Source: JABJOE01 sp964344145
GTDB lineage: Bacteria > Patescibacteriota > Patescibacteriia > UBA9934
DNA: 29,710 bases
NCBI GenBank assembly: GCA_964344145.1
Contig: CAYFME010000015.1
Location: forward strand, 1 to 29,710
Direction of reading: 5' to 3'
Positions 1 through 7,014 of this stretch are shown here, piece by piece. The notes under the pieces are model-generated. The model saw only the letters and a list, made by a program, of their open reading frames with translations. It made no database searches and was not told the origin of the DNA. Each line of letters opens with the position of its first letter. Within the stretch, counting starts at the first letter, position 1. The position numbers were made by a program, and so were the translations under genes.

Positions 1-4
1 TAAC

Positions 5-46
5 CATAGCGACGGATACCGTTACAGAAATGGGCGCTTTTGTCAA
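5..46 (-). promoter_or_regulatory. Possible promoter of a gene running off the left edge
   Basis: On the minus strand TTGACA (41-46) is followed after 16 nt by TAACGG (19-24), and an ATG lies at 5-7. This could be a promoter and start codon for a gene that continues beyond the left edge. The -10 match is weak and too little coding sequence is visible to test the gene. Confidence 0.3.
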
Positions 47-51
47 TCCAG

Positions 52-128
52 GCCTCCCCCTGCCCCTCCATGACTGGAGGGGTGACACGCGGAGTCTCTC
101 CCCCAGTTATGGGGGAGCTGGAGGGGGC
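52..128 (-). repeat. Double-hairpin interspersed repeat, copy 1
   Basis: About 77 bp with two inner hairpins, CCCCTCC/GGAGGGG and CTCCCCC/GGGGGAG, each with a 6-nt loop, closed by an imperfect outer stem GCCTCCCCC/GGAGGGGGC. In minus orientation it begins 3 nt after the stop codon of the membrane-protein gene at 132-650. Three further copies lie at 672-750, 5425-5502 and 16775-16852, all in the same orientation. It could act as a terminator or RNA-stabilising structure, but it has no T-run. Confidence 0.9.
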
Positions 129-131
129 GAA

Positions 132-650
132 TCATGTATCACCACGTACCAAAAGCAGCGTGGCTATTGGCACAACCGTCCACACGGTTCTGGCGATTTC
201 GCCGTAGAAAACAACGTTTGTCCAAGGAGACAAATCCTCAAGCATCTCCTCGGGAAAGAAGCTTCCAATGATGGCGAATAGAAATCCACAAAAAGCAATG
301 GCAAACGTTCCGATCTCCAATCCTGTTGGCACAACGTACGGTTCGAAAAAGCCGTTTGTTTTGAGAATAAAGAAGACGATGAGGTACATCACCGCAAAAA
401 TAATCACGCGAGCAAGCCATTCGTCTGCCTCGATCATGCTCACCACGCCGTCGAGCGCCGGAATGAATAGCATAATGAATGCCGCGATGTAGAGCGTGAA
501 GGTTGCAGGCACGACATAATCCTTACCAAGCGTGTACGCATACGCCAACACCGCGACCGTTACTCCAGCAAAAATAAAAACGTCCCAACTCAAGACGTTC
601 GCTGCCTCGGCAACTTCACTCACGTAATCCAATGCTTCATCGGTTTCCAT
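132..650 (-). CDS. Five-segment membrane protein of unknown function
   Basis: A 172-aa protein with about five hydrophobic helices (roughly residues 22-41, 47-68, 78-96, 105-125 and 140-160), so an integral inner-membrane protein. I do not recognise the family. An in-frame extension upstream exists but runs into repeat copy 2 and is only the open frame of that repeat. I chose the ATG at 650, which follows an extended -10 box by 6 nt and starts a charged segment (METDEALDY). It lies downstream of dnaJ but has its own promoter, so it need not belong to the heat-shock operon. The coding frame is convincing from the hydrophobic periodicity; the function is unknown. Confidence 0.75.
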   Translation of the reverse strand: METDEALDYVSEVAEAANVLSWDVFIFAGVTVAVLAYAYTLGKDYVVPATFTLYIAAFIMLFIPALDGVVSMIEADEWLARVIIFAVMYLIVFFILKTNGFFEPYVVPTGLEIGTFAIAFCGFLFAIIGSFFPEEMLEDLSPWTNVVFYGEIARTVWTVVPIATLLLVRGDT

Positions 651-656
651 GAGGGA

Positions 657-665
657 AGTATAGCA
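657..665 (-). promoter_or_regulatory. Extended -10 promoter of the membrane protein gene
   Basis: TGCTATACT on the minus strand ends 6 nt before the ATG at 650. Transcription would start at or next to the A of the start codon, giving a leaderless mRNA. No -35 box is seen; the expected region lies in repeat copy 2. There is no Shine-Dalgarno sequence before the ATG. Confidence 0.55.
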
Positions 666-671
666 TGATGA

Positions 672-750
672 AGCCTCCCCCTGCCCCTCCATGACTGGAG
701 GGGTGACACGTGGAGTCTCTCCCCCAGTTATGGGGGAGCCGGAGGGGGCT
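672..750 (-). repeat. Double-hairpin interspersed repeat, copy 2
   Basis: Nearly identical to copy 1, with the same two inner hairpins and outer stem. On the minus strand its first two bases are also the last two bases of the dnaJ stop codon TAG (749-751), so the repeat is fused to the end of dnaJ. It separates dnaJ from the promoter of the next gene. Confidence 0.9.
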
Positions 751-1798
751 ATGCGTCCAAATCCAACTCCTGCAAAAGCTTTTTTTGTTTTCGCGAAAGT
801 TTCTTCGGCGTGACGACGTTCACGATAACGATTTGATCGCCGCGTCCACGACCGGTCGACACACCTTTTCCTTTGAGCCGAAGTTTGTCCCCGCCTTGCG
901 TGCCTGCCGGAATCTTCAGCTTTACCGGCCCTTCGATCGTATCGGTCTCGACTTCATCTCCGAGTGCAGCCTGTGTGAAACCAACGTCTTGCCTTGAATA
1001 CAGCGTACTACCCTCACGCTCAAAGCGCTTGTCTTGCTTCACATGCACGCGCAAAAACAGATCTCCAGCTGTGCCGCCAGCGCCAATCGATTCACCTTCG
1101 CCGCGAATACGAATCTTCATGCCATTTTCCACGCCTGCCGGAATGTCCACGCGAAGCGTCTTGCGTCCGTACTCAAATCCCGATCCTGAGCACGTCGAAC
1201 ACGGCGTCTCAGGCATCTCACCACGGCCGCTACACGTCGAGCAGGCTACGCGCTGCTGAATGTTTCCAAGAATCGTACGCTGAACCGTTACCCTCACGCC
1301 ATCACCGTCGCAATCCGTACACGTCTTCATCGCCGTCGCTGGCTCTGATCCGATGCCGCCACAGCGATCACAAAGGTTATTCTTTGTGACAGACAGTTCT
1401 TTTTGAACACCGAAAACAGACTCTTTAAACGTCAAATCAACATCGATCAAAACATCCTGACCGCGGGCTGATCGACCGCGCGAATGTCCACCGCCAAAAA
1501 AATCGCCAAAGATGTCACCGAGGTCTTCAAAGTTGACGTTTCCAGAAAAACCGCCTGGAAATCCGCCAGGAAAGCCACCGGCGCCTGCACTGTCAAACGT
1601 CTGACCAAACTGATCATACTGTTGACGCTTGGTATCGTCGGATAGAACTTGGTACGCTTCGTTCACTTCTTTGAACTTCGCCTCATCCCCTCCTTTGTCT
1701 GGATGATACTCATGAGCTTTCTTACGAAACGCCTTCTTGATCTCGTCCTTCGACGCCCTCTTCTCCACGCCCAAAATGTTGTAGTAATCCTTCCCCAT
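749..1798 (-). CDS. dnaJ: Chaperone protein DnaJ (Hsp40)
   Basis: A 349-aa type I Hsp40 that delivers unfolded substrates to DnaK and stimulates its ATPase. The order of parts is complete: J domain at about residues 4-67 with the HPD motif (EYHPDKGG), a Gly/Phe-rich linker at about 70-110 (GGFPGGFPGGFSG), a zinc-binding domain with four CxxCxG-type motifs (CDRCGG, CTDCDG, CSTCSG, CSTCSG), then the C-terminal substrate-binding barrels. It is slightly shorter than the 370-380 aa common for the family. The ATG at 1798 lies 1 nt after the stop of the preceding membrane-protein gene, so it is probably translationally coupled. Its stop codon overlaps a palindromic repeat. It is the last heat-shock gene of the CIRCE-controlled cluster. 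Confidence 0.97.
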   Translation of the reverse strand: MGKDYYNILGVEKRASKDEIKKAFRKKAHEYHPDKGGDEAKFKEVNEAYQVLSDDTKRQQYDQFGQTFDSAGAGGFPGGFPGGFSGNVNFEDLGDIFGDFFGGGHSRGRSARGQDVLIDVDLTFKESVFGVQKELSVTKNNLCDRCGGIGSEPATAMKTCTDCDGDGVRVTVQRTILGNIQQRVACSTCSGRGEMPETPCSTCSGSGFEYGRKTLRVDIPAGVENGMKIRIRGEGESIGAGGTAGDLFLRVHVKQDKRFEREGSTLYSRQDVGFTQAALGDEVETDTIEGPVKLKIPAGTQGGDKLRLKGKGVSTGRGRGDQIVIVNVVTPKKLSRKQKKLLQELDLDA

Positions 1799-1799
1799 A

Positions 1800-2117
1800 C
1801 TACTTCGACCGCTTCTTCTGCCAAACGCCTACTGCGTAGTAGACGATCCCGTACAGGATTGATACCAACGCCGCTGCATACAATGGAAAGAGAATGATTT
1901 GGGGAATTGGGACGATCGAGACGAGCCAACCATATGGTTGCCACAAAAGCGATAACACCCAAAAAACCTGTCGCCAAACATCATTCTTTTCTGCTGCATC
2001 GCTTGAAAGTGAAAGCACGACGCCGAGATAAAACATGTAGTGCAACATGACTGCTACAAAACTCAGGAGACTGATTCCTACGCTCGCGCCAAGCGCAATG
2101 ATTTGACGGTCTTTCAT
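1800..2117 (-). CDS. Small membrane protein of unknown function
   Basis: A 105-aa protein with three hydrophobic segments (about residues 7-25, 47-70 and 74-97) and a basic C-terminal tail (WQKKRSK). I do not recognise the family. It starts 2 nt after the stop of the YbaK-like gene and ends 1 nt before the dnaJ start, so it is read as part of the same transcript. This placement inside a chaperone operon suggests shared regulation only; no role can be inferred from its sequence. Confidence 0.75.
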   Translation of the reverse strand: MKDRQIIALGASVGISLLSFVAVMLHYMFYLGVVLSLSSDAAEKNDVWRQVFWVLSLLWQPYGWLVSIVPIPQIILFPLYAAALVSILYGIVYYAVGVWQKKRSK

Positions 2118-2119
2118 AA

Positions 2120-2581
2120 TTATTCGGTCACATCAACAACCTCCGGTTCTTCGATCGCCACGTAGTCAGCAAACTTCATATTCACCGAATCGGTCAACGA
2201 TCCAGCGTTGAAGTTAATCTCTTCGTTGCTTTGCAGCTTCGGATCTAAATACGTCTTCAAACCAACCACACTTCCAAACGGCGGAACGGAACCGGGAGCG
2301 CAACCCGTTACTTCTTCTGGATCAGGACAAAAGCTCACACGTTCGCCAACGATCTCACGGACTTTTTTTGTATCGACGCGCAAGTTCGCGGGCATCACAA
2401 ACAACCAGTCGGTCTTCGATTTCTTGCCACGCAAAATCAACGCCTTCGCACCCGACTCCAAACTTACGCCGCGAATACGCGCCGCGTCGGCACTTGTCAA
2501 CGTGGGCTCGTGATGAGCCGTACGGTACTCAACCCCGCGCTCGTCCAAAAGCGCTGTAATTTTCTTATAAACGTCAGTCAC
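2120..2581 (-). CDS. YbaK/EbsC-family aminoacyl-tRNA deacylase-like protein
   Basis: A 153-aa protein matching the YbaK/ProX/PrdX superfamily, free-standing domains that hydrolyse mischarged aminoacyl-tRNAs such as Cys-tRNA-Pro or Ala-tRNA-Pro. Visible family features are the N-terminal helix and strand with HHEPTLTSADAA, the segment GAKALILRGK with the conserved lysine, FVMPANLRVD, and the characteristic GCAPGSVPPFG loop. The longer frame starting at 2662 overlaps a better small gene in another frame, so I place the start at GTG 2581, which gives the usual family length. The start is uncertain. Substrate specificity cannot be told from sequence alone. It lies 2 nt upstream of the next gene in the heat-shock cluster. 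Confidence 0.85.
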   Translation of the reverse strand: MTDVYKKITALLDERGVEYRTAHHEPTLTSADAARIRGVSLESGAKALILRGKKSKTDWLFVMPANLRVDTKKVREIVGERVSFCPDPEEVTGCAPGSVPPFGSVVGLKTYLDPKLQSNEEINFNAGSLTDSVNMKFADYVAIEEPEVVDVTE

Positions 2582-2583
2582 AA

Positions 2584-2757
2584 CTACTTCTTTTTGCCCT
2601 CCACAATCTTCGCCTTTGCGTCGACGATCTTTTCCTTTCCAACTTTCTCCGCCTTTCTCCAAAGCCAGCTACGCACGGCCTTGAATGAGAGAAGCCAGAG
2701 GAGGAAGGAGCCGAAGGCGACAATCAGCCGCACAACGCCTCTGACAAGCTTATTCAT
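2584..2757 (-). CDS. 57-aa single-span membrane protein
   Basis: A short frame with ATG at 2757 and TAG at 2584-2586. Its start MNKLVRGVVRLIVAFGSF leads into one hydrophobic segment at about residues 8-24, followed by a strongly basic tail rich in Lys (ending EGKKK). It begins 6 nt after the stop of the 85-aa gene, with GGGGG directly before the ATG, and ends just before the likely GTG start of the YbaK-like gene. It fills an otherwise empty 180-bp slot in a tightly packed operon, which supports its being real. The family is not recognised. It is an alternative to the N-terminal extension of the YbaK frame, which covers the same DNA. Confidence 0.6.
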   Translation of the reverse strand: MNKLVRGVVRLIVAFGSFLLWLLSFKAVRSWLWRKAEKVGKEKIVDAKAKIVEGKKK

Positions 2758-2763
2758 ACCCCC

Positions 2764-3021
2764 TTATTTCTTAACAGGTGAAAACTCTTTCTTCTTGCTC
2801 GACCAAGTGTAACTCTTCCAAAACTTAGCCTCACCGTTCTCAACAGCCATAACAACTTCGTTGATGCACTTTAGCGCATCCTGCAACGACGTTCGTGTCT
2901 CAGACAGCTCATGCTGGCACAGCCGAAAGCTCACTTTCTTTGCGTTAATCTGTACAGGTACATGCACTGCTTCGCGCACGCGCATCTGCTGCATAATCTC
3001 TACGGAGGTCATCTCAATCAT
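2764..3021 (-). CDS. Conserved-looking 85-aa protein of unknown function
   Basis: A small soluble protein with a mixed alpha/beta pattern: an N-terminal stretch with VHVPVQINAKKVSFRL, a central amphipathic helix (about residues 42-62) and a short basic end (SPVKK). No family is recognised. It starts 28 nt after the dnaK stop and is followed 6 nt later by the small membrane protein gene, so it probably belongs to the heat-shock transcript. A second ATG at 3012 (MTSVEI) is an equally possible start; neither has a clear Shine-Dalgarno site. Confidence 0.6.
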   Translation of the reverse strand: MIEMTSVEIMQQMRVREAVHVPVQINAKKVSFRLCQHELSETRTSLQDALKCINEVVMAVENGEAKFWKSYTWSSKKKEFSPVKK

Positions 3022-3049
3022 ATGGGGTGGTTAATGATGTTCGTTGTCG

Positions 3050-4963
3050 TTAGTTATTCTCCTCATTAGTTTCTCCATCCTCTTTCACCTCCTGGTACTC
3101 AGCGTCCTTCACGCCGTCCTGAGCCCCGCTCGCATCCGCTTGCGATCCGCTGGCATCATCCTTATACATCTTTGCACCAAGCTCCTGTGCCCTCTGTGAA
3201 AGATCTTCAGAAGCCTTCTTGATCGCCTCAATGTCCTCACCATCCTTTATCGCCTTAAGAGCATCGATCTTTTCGGCAAGCGTCTTCTGCTCGTCTTCCG
3301 AGACCTTATCCTTGTGCTCAGAAAGCATTTTCTCGGCTGTATAGACCATTGTATCAGCTACGTTGCGAACTTCCACCTCTTCTTTCTTCTTTTTGTCGTC
3401 CTCGGCGTGCTCTTCGGCATCAGCTTTCATCTTCTCAATCTCCTCGTCAGAGAGTCCGGATGAGGCTTGAATCGTGATCTTCTGCTCCTTGCCGGTACCC
3501 TTATCCTTGGCGGAAACGTTCAGGATGCCGTTTGCATCGATGTCAAACGTGACTTCAATCTGCGGAACACCGCGCGGCGCTGGCGGAATGCCATCAAGGA
3601 TGAATCGTCCGAGCAATTTGTTGTCTGCAGACATCTCGCGCTCACCTTGCAACACCTTGATCTCCACCGACGGCTGATTATCTGCAGCTGTTGAGAAGAT
3701 TTGCGACTTGGATGTTGGAATGGTTGTGTTGCGCTCAATAAGCTTCGTTGTCACCGCGCCGAGCGTTTCAAGCCCCACAGATAGGGGTGTTACGTCCAGC
3801 AAGAGCACATCTTTCACATCACCCTGCAGCACTCCCGCCTGAATCGCCGCACCCATCGCAACGACTTCGTCTGGGTTCACAGTGACGTTCGCCTTTTTGC
3901 CGAAGAACTCCTCGACCTTCTTTTGAATAAGCGGCATACGTGTCATTCCACCGACTAGCACAATCTCCTCAATGTCCTTTGCCGTGAGCTTTGCGTCAGC
4001 AATCGCCTTTTTCACCGGCTCAAAGGTCTTTTCAACAAGTGGCGTGACAAGTTCCTCGAGCTTTGCGCGCGAGAGCGTCATGACCAAGTGTTTCGGCCCT
4101 TCAGCACCTTGCGTGATAAACGGCTGATTAATCTCGGTTTGCTGGGCTGTGGACAACTCGATTTTCGCACGCTCAGCAGCATCTTTGATGCGCTGCATGG
4201 CCAATGGATCTCCCCCAAGATCAACCGATTCTTGCACCTTAAACTCGGCAATAATCCAATCGATGATCGTTTTGTCAAAGTCATCACCACCAAGGTGCGT
4301 GTCACCATGCGTGGACATGACTTCAACCGTGTTGTCAGAAACATCGAGCACGGAAACATCGAAGGTTCCACCACCCAAATCGTACACGAGGATCTGTTGA
4401 CCAGCGTTCTTGTCGAATCCGTAGGCGAGCGCCGCAGCGGTTGGCTCGTTGATGATACGCGCAACCTTCAGTCCAGCGATCTCACCAGCATCCTTTGTTG
4501 CCTGGCGCTGCGCGTCGTCAAAGTAAGCGGGAACGGTAATCACCGCCTCGGTAATTGGCTCACCAATACGCTCTTCCGCATCTGCTTTGAGCTTTTGCAA
4601 CACCATCGCACCGATCTCTTGCGGCGTGTGCTCCTTATCACCCATCTTCACGGCAACACCAGCATCGCGCTTTACGATATCGTACGGCATCTGCTTCACG
4701 TCTTCCTGCACTTCTGCATCTTCGTAACGACGTCCAATCAAGCGCTTGATTGAGTACAGCGTGTCTTTTGGATTGGTGACAGCCTGACGTTTCGCAGGCA
4801 TACCAACAAGTCGCTCACCATTCTTGGTGATCGCAATCATGGACGGCGTCGTACGCGCTCCTTCTTTGTTTTCAAGAATCTTTGGCTGACCACCCTCGAT
4901 GATCGCCATCGCAGAGTTGGTCGTTCCAAGATCGATTCCTAGAATCTTTCCCATATCGTTCAT
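3050..4963 (-). CDS. dnaK: Molecular chaperone DnaK (Hsp70)
   Basis: A 637-aa Hsp70 of normal length. It binds exposed hydrophobic peptides in an ATP-driven cycle with DnaJ and GrpE. The nucleotide-binding domain shows the family signatures ILGIDLGTTNS near the N-terminus, VYDLGGGTFDVS and VLVGGMTRMP; the interdomain linker DVLLLDVTPLS is present, then the beta-sandwich (NTTIPTSKSQIFSTA) and the helical lid. The C-terminal tail is acidic and Gly/Ser/Ala-rich, as in other bacterial DnaK. The ATG at 4963 shares one base with the grpE stop (TAATG), indicating translational coupling. The alternative ATG at 4954 (MGKILGID) matches the usual family start but lacks a ribosome site. Confidence 0.99.
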   Translation of the reverse strand: MNDMGKILGIDLGTTNSAMAIIEGGQPKILENKEGARTTPSMIAITKNGERLVGMPAKRQAVTNPKDTLYSIKRLIGRRYEDAEVQEDVKQMPYDIVKRDAGVAVKMGDKEHTPQEIGAMVLQKLKADAEERIGEPITEAVITVPAYFDDAQRQATKDAGEIAGLKVARIINEPTAAALAYGFDKNAGQQILVYDLGGGTFDVSVLDVSDNTVEVMSTHGDTHLGGDDFDKTIIDWIIAEFKVQESVDLGGDPLAMQRIKDAAERAKIELSTAQQTEINQPFITQGAEGPKHLVMTLSRAKLEELVTPLVEKTFEPVKKAIADAKLTAKDIEEIVLVGGMTRMPLIQKKVEEFFGKKANVTVNPDEVVAMGAAIQAGVLQGDVKDVLLLDVTPLSVGLETLGAVTTKLIERNTTIPTSKSQIFSTAADNQPSVEIKVLQGEREMSADNKLLGRFILDGIPPAPRGVPQIEVTFDIDANGILNVSAKDKGTGKEQKITIQASSGLSDEEIEKMKADAEEHAEDDKKKKEEVEVRNVADTMVYTAEKMLSEHKDKVSEDEQKTLAEKIDALKAIKDGEDIEAIKKASEDLSQRAQELGAKMYKDDASGSQADASGAQDGVKDAEYQEVKEDGETNEENN

Positions 4964-5415
4964 TACTTATCTTCTTTCTTAATCATGACTTGTGCTGGTC
5001 GGATGACGTGCTCGCCAATCTTCCAGCCTGCTCGAACCTCTTTCATCTCCTCCGCCTCACCCACAGACTCGTGTAGATTCGGATCAAACGCGTCTCCAAC
5101 CTCTATCCGTTCTACCCCGAGTCCCGAGAGGACATCCGCAAACTGCTTTTCGATGAACGTCACGCCCTGCATCCACGTTTCACATTCTTTCGGTAGATCC
5201 TTTGGCGCATGCGCGACCGCCTGGGCAAAGTTGTCCATCACCGGCAGCAGATCGTGGACAAAGCCTGTTTTTATTTGTCGTCGCGTTTCTTCGCGCTGCG
5301 TCCCTAGGTCCTTTTGCAGATTCTCGTAGTCTGCCAGTGCGCGCTTCCAGCCGTTCTTATACTCTTCGCACTGTTCGCACGTCTTGGATTCTTTTGTTTT
5401 TTGTTTTTTCTTCAT
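4963..5415 (-). CDS. grpE: Nucleotide exchange factor GrpE
   Basis: A 150-aa GrpE, which releases ADP from DnaK. It is shorter than the approximately 180-200 aa of many bacteria, with a reduced N-terminal tail that contains CEQC. The long dimerising helix (ALADYENLQKDLGTQREETR) and the C-terminal beta domain with NLHESVG and VIRPAQVMI are clear. It lies between hrcA and dnaK. The upstream repeat copy 3 ends in GGGGGAGGC, and its GGAGG lies 10 nt before the ATG, so the repeat may supply the Shine-Dalgarno sequence. The stop overlaps the dnaK start by one base. Confidence 0.95.
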   Translation of the reverse strand: MKKKQKTKESKTCEQCEEYKNGWKRALADYENLQKDLGTQREETRRQIKTGFVHDLLPVMDNFAQAVAHAPKDLPKECETWMQGVTFIEKQFADVLSGLGVERIEVGDAFDPNLHESVGEAEEMKEVRAGWKIGEHVIRPAQVMIKKEDK

Positions 5416-5424
5416 AGTCTTCTC

Positions 5425-5502
5425 GCCTCCCCCTGCCCCTCCATGACTGGAGGGGTGACACGTGGAGCCCCTCCCCCAGCTATGGGGGAGCCGGAGGGGG
5501 CT
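5425..5502 (-). repeat. Double-hairpin interspersed repeat, copy 3
   Basis: The same 78-bp element between hrcA and grpE, starting 3 nt after the hrcA stop in minus orientation and ending 9 nt before the grpE ATG. It has a few changes in the middle linker and hairpin loop, but both hairpin stems are intact. Being inside the operon, it could tune the level of grpE-dnaK relative to hrcA through partial termination, RNA stability or its GGAGG end. Confidence 0.9.
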
Positions 5503-5505
5503 TGT

Positions 5506-6216
5506 TTATTCATTCAGTACACTACGTGCCTGCTCTAACAGCCTAATATTCTTTTCATATTGCATACGCAATGGGCCTACAAGGCCAAGCACGCCCGTCA
5601 TTCCGTTTGGCAGCTGATACTTCACCATAACGGTTGCCATTTGCTGACCAAACGGATTCTCGCCACCAATCCACACATTCATGTCGTCCTGAACTTCCGG
5701 GAAGACGTCGCGCAGCACATCATCAAATCGATCAACAGCCTGCGAGAGACGATGCAACATGTCGACGTCACGGAACTCGGGCTTGTGAAAGAGATGTGAG
5801 ATGCCGGTGTAGTGCGACCAACCAGTATCCAGTGATGCAACCGCTGTTTCGCCAGAAAGCTTCATCAAGTGACGTGCCATCTCGCGCACAAGCTCTCGCG
5901 GTGTCTGCACACCTTGTACGACGCGCTGCATCGTCTGCGTTGGCTTACTCACTGCCTGACGCTTTCCAACAAACTGCTCTAAATACAAACGATAGCCGTT
6001 TTCCGTTGGAACACGGCCAGCTGATGTGTGTGGTTGACGCAATAAAACGGCCTCCTCAAGCGCCGCCATATCATTGCGAAGAGTCGCAGGCGACACGCCG
6101 AAATCGTATTTTTCTGCCAACACCTTTGAGGCAACCGGCTGAGCCGTTGCAACGTATTCCTGCACAATCGCGGCAAGAACATGCACTTGGCGTTGGTTTA
6201 AGGTAAAAGAGACCAT
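5506..6216 (-). CDS. hrcA: Heat-inducible transcription repressor HrcA (short form)
   Basis: HrcA represses heat-shock genes by binding the CIRCE operator and is released when GroE or unfolded protein titrates it. The N-terminal winged-helix domain is well preserved (LAEKYDFGVSPATLRNDMAALE, then HTSAGRVPTENGYR). The C-terminal end keeps the family segment NPFGQQMATVMVKY and the glycine-rich LGLVGPLRMQYEK. At 236 aa it is about 100 residues shorter than typical HrcA, with most of the central dimerisation/inserted region reduced. The CIRCE operator lies directly before it, so it is autoregulated. The ATG at 6216 has no Shine-Dalgarno site. Confidence 0.93.
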   Translation of the reverse strand: MVSFTLNQRQVHVLAAIVQEYVATAQPVASKVLAEKYDFGVSPATLRNDMAALEEAVLLRQPHTSAGRVPTENGYRLYLEQFVGKRQAVSKPTQTMQRVVQGVQTPRELVREMARHLMKLSGETAVASLDTGWSHYTGISHLFHKPEFRDVDMLHRLSQAVDRFDDVLRDVFPEVQDDMNVWIGGENPFGQQMATVMVKYQLPNGMTGVLGLVGPLRMQYEKNIRLLEQARSVLNE

Positions 6217-6225
6217 GAAAAAAGA

Positions 6226-6252
6226 TTAGCAGTCCCTAGTATAGACTGCTAA
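6226..6252. promoter_or_regulatory. CIRCE operator (HrcA binding site)
   Basis: A perfect inverted repeat TTAGCAGTC - 9 nt - GACTGCTAA. It matches the known CIRCE consensus TTAGCACTC-N9-GAGTGCTAA except for one symmetrical, compensating base change in each arm. It overlaps the -10 box and lies 10 bp upstream of the hrcA start, as expected for autorepression of the hrcA-grpE-dnaK-dnaJ cluster. Confidence 0.95.
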
Positions 6253-6267
6253 CCCCTTTTCTGTCAA
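6238..6267 (-). promoter_or_regulatory. Promoter of the hrcA-grpE-dnaK-dnaJ cluster
   Basis: TTGACA (6262-6267) and TATACT (6238-6243) on the minus strand are separated by 18 nt. The -10 box lies in the spacer of the CIRCE element, so HrcA binding would block RNA polymerase. The transcript would start about 15 nt before the hrcA ATG. Confidence 0.85.
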
Positions 6268-6276
6268 TAATAGCCG

Positions 6277-6960
6277 TTAGGCAGAACGTTTTATGCGTTC
6301 CAGTTTTTGCTCTAAATCTTTGACAGCATCCTCCGCGAGCTCTACTCGTCGGGCAGATTCGCGATCGTCCGGGCGACGCTGCGCACGCGCTGTGCTCAGA
6401 GCTGCCTTTGCACGTTCCAGCCGACCAGCAAGGTGCGCCCCTTCTGTTTGCTGTTCCGCGCGCTGCTCGGCAACAAGGTCTCCGAATTCCGCCCCTTTTC
6501 GAGGCGCGCCCTCAGATCGTCGTACTGGTGCGCGAGAAGCCTTATCAGCCGCGACACGTCGAGCAACGCCCCTCGCTCGCGATGCCTCAACGGCATCTCG
6601 AATATCCCTTGTTGCAGCTTCATCATTAAGTCGCTCCTGCGCAGCGGCATTCTGTTGATCACGGTAAAGCATCTTTCGCTCCAAGTCCTTTACGTGCTCA
6701 GGGCGATTATCCTCCTCACCTTCAGCCTCAAGCCGTGTTGGAAGACGATCCCATGGCTTAGGATCCTCAGGGCCCTGCCCGTCTGCCCAACCTCCGACTT
6801 CTTGCAGTGGTTCTCCACGACGCTCTTGCTGAACCTCCGGATGCGGATCGGGAGCATCCATTGTGTCTTCAGCACTCACACGCTCAGGAGCAGCCATTGT
6901 TCGTTTGACCTCTCCAGCTGGATCATTAAACAGTCTCTTCAAATGGTCTCGAAAACCCAT
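6277..6960 (-). CDS. Charged, coiled-coil protein of unknown function
   Basis: A 227-aa, very polar protein. The first 30 residues contain MGFRDHLKRLFNDP, residues 30-90 are Pro/Glu/Asp-rich and probably disordered, and the remainder is an Arg/Ala/Glu-rich region with long helical heptad-like stretches (about 95-140 and 165-226). There is no signal peptide or membrane segment, and I recognise no family. The ATG at 6960 is chosen over an upstream in-frame start because it follows the promoter at a sensible distance. It is transcribed alone, ending 60 bp before hrcA. It could be a cytoplasmic structural or nucleic-acid-associated protein, but nothing in the sequence shows that directly. Confidence 0.7.
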   Translation of the reverse strand: MGFRDHLKRLFNDPAGEVKRTMAAPERVSAEDTMDAPDPHPEVQQERRGEPLQEVGGWADGQGPEDPKPWDRLPTRLEAEGEEDNRPEHVKDLERKMLYRDQQNAAAQERLNDEAATRDIRDAVEASRARGVARRVAADKASRAPVRRSEGAPRKGAEFGDLVAEQRAEQQTEGAHLAGRLERAKAALSTARAQRRPDDRESARRVELAEDAVKDLEQKLERIKRSA

Positions 6961-6985
6961 ATGTTTACTAATCAATTATGCGCCT

Positions 6986-7014
6986 AATTTAGCACAGAAA
7001 GGGCTATTTGTCAA
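6986..7014 (-). promoter_or_regulatory. Promoter of the coiled-coil protein gene
   Basis: TTGACA (7009-7014), 17 nt, then TAAATT (6986-6991), preceded by TG at the extended -10 position, on the minus strand. The -35 box lies in the last codons of the antiporter gene (ATT GAC AAA TAG). The leader would be about 20 nt. Confidence 0.8.

Noticed and set aside
651..692. N-terminal extension of the 172-aa membrane protein into repeat copy 2
   Set aside because: The extra residues are the open frame of the repeat, and the extension would cross the -10 box placed 6 nt before the ATG at 650.
2582..2662. N-terminal extension of the YbaK-like protein
   Set aside because: The extra residues are Gly/Lys-rich and unlike the family; the DNA is better explained by the 57-aa membrane protein in another frame.
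4088..4753. 221-aa open frame on the plus strand
   Set aside because: Antisense shadow of dnaK.
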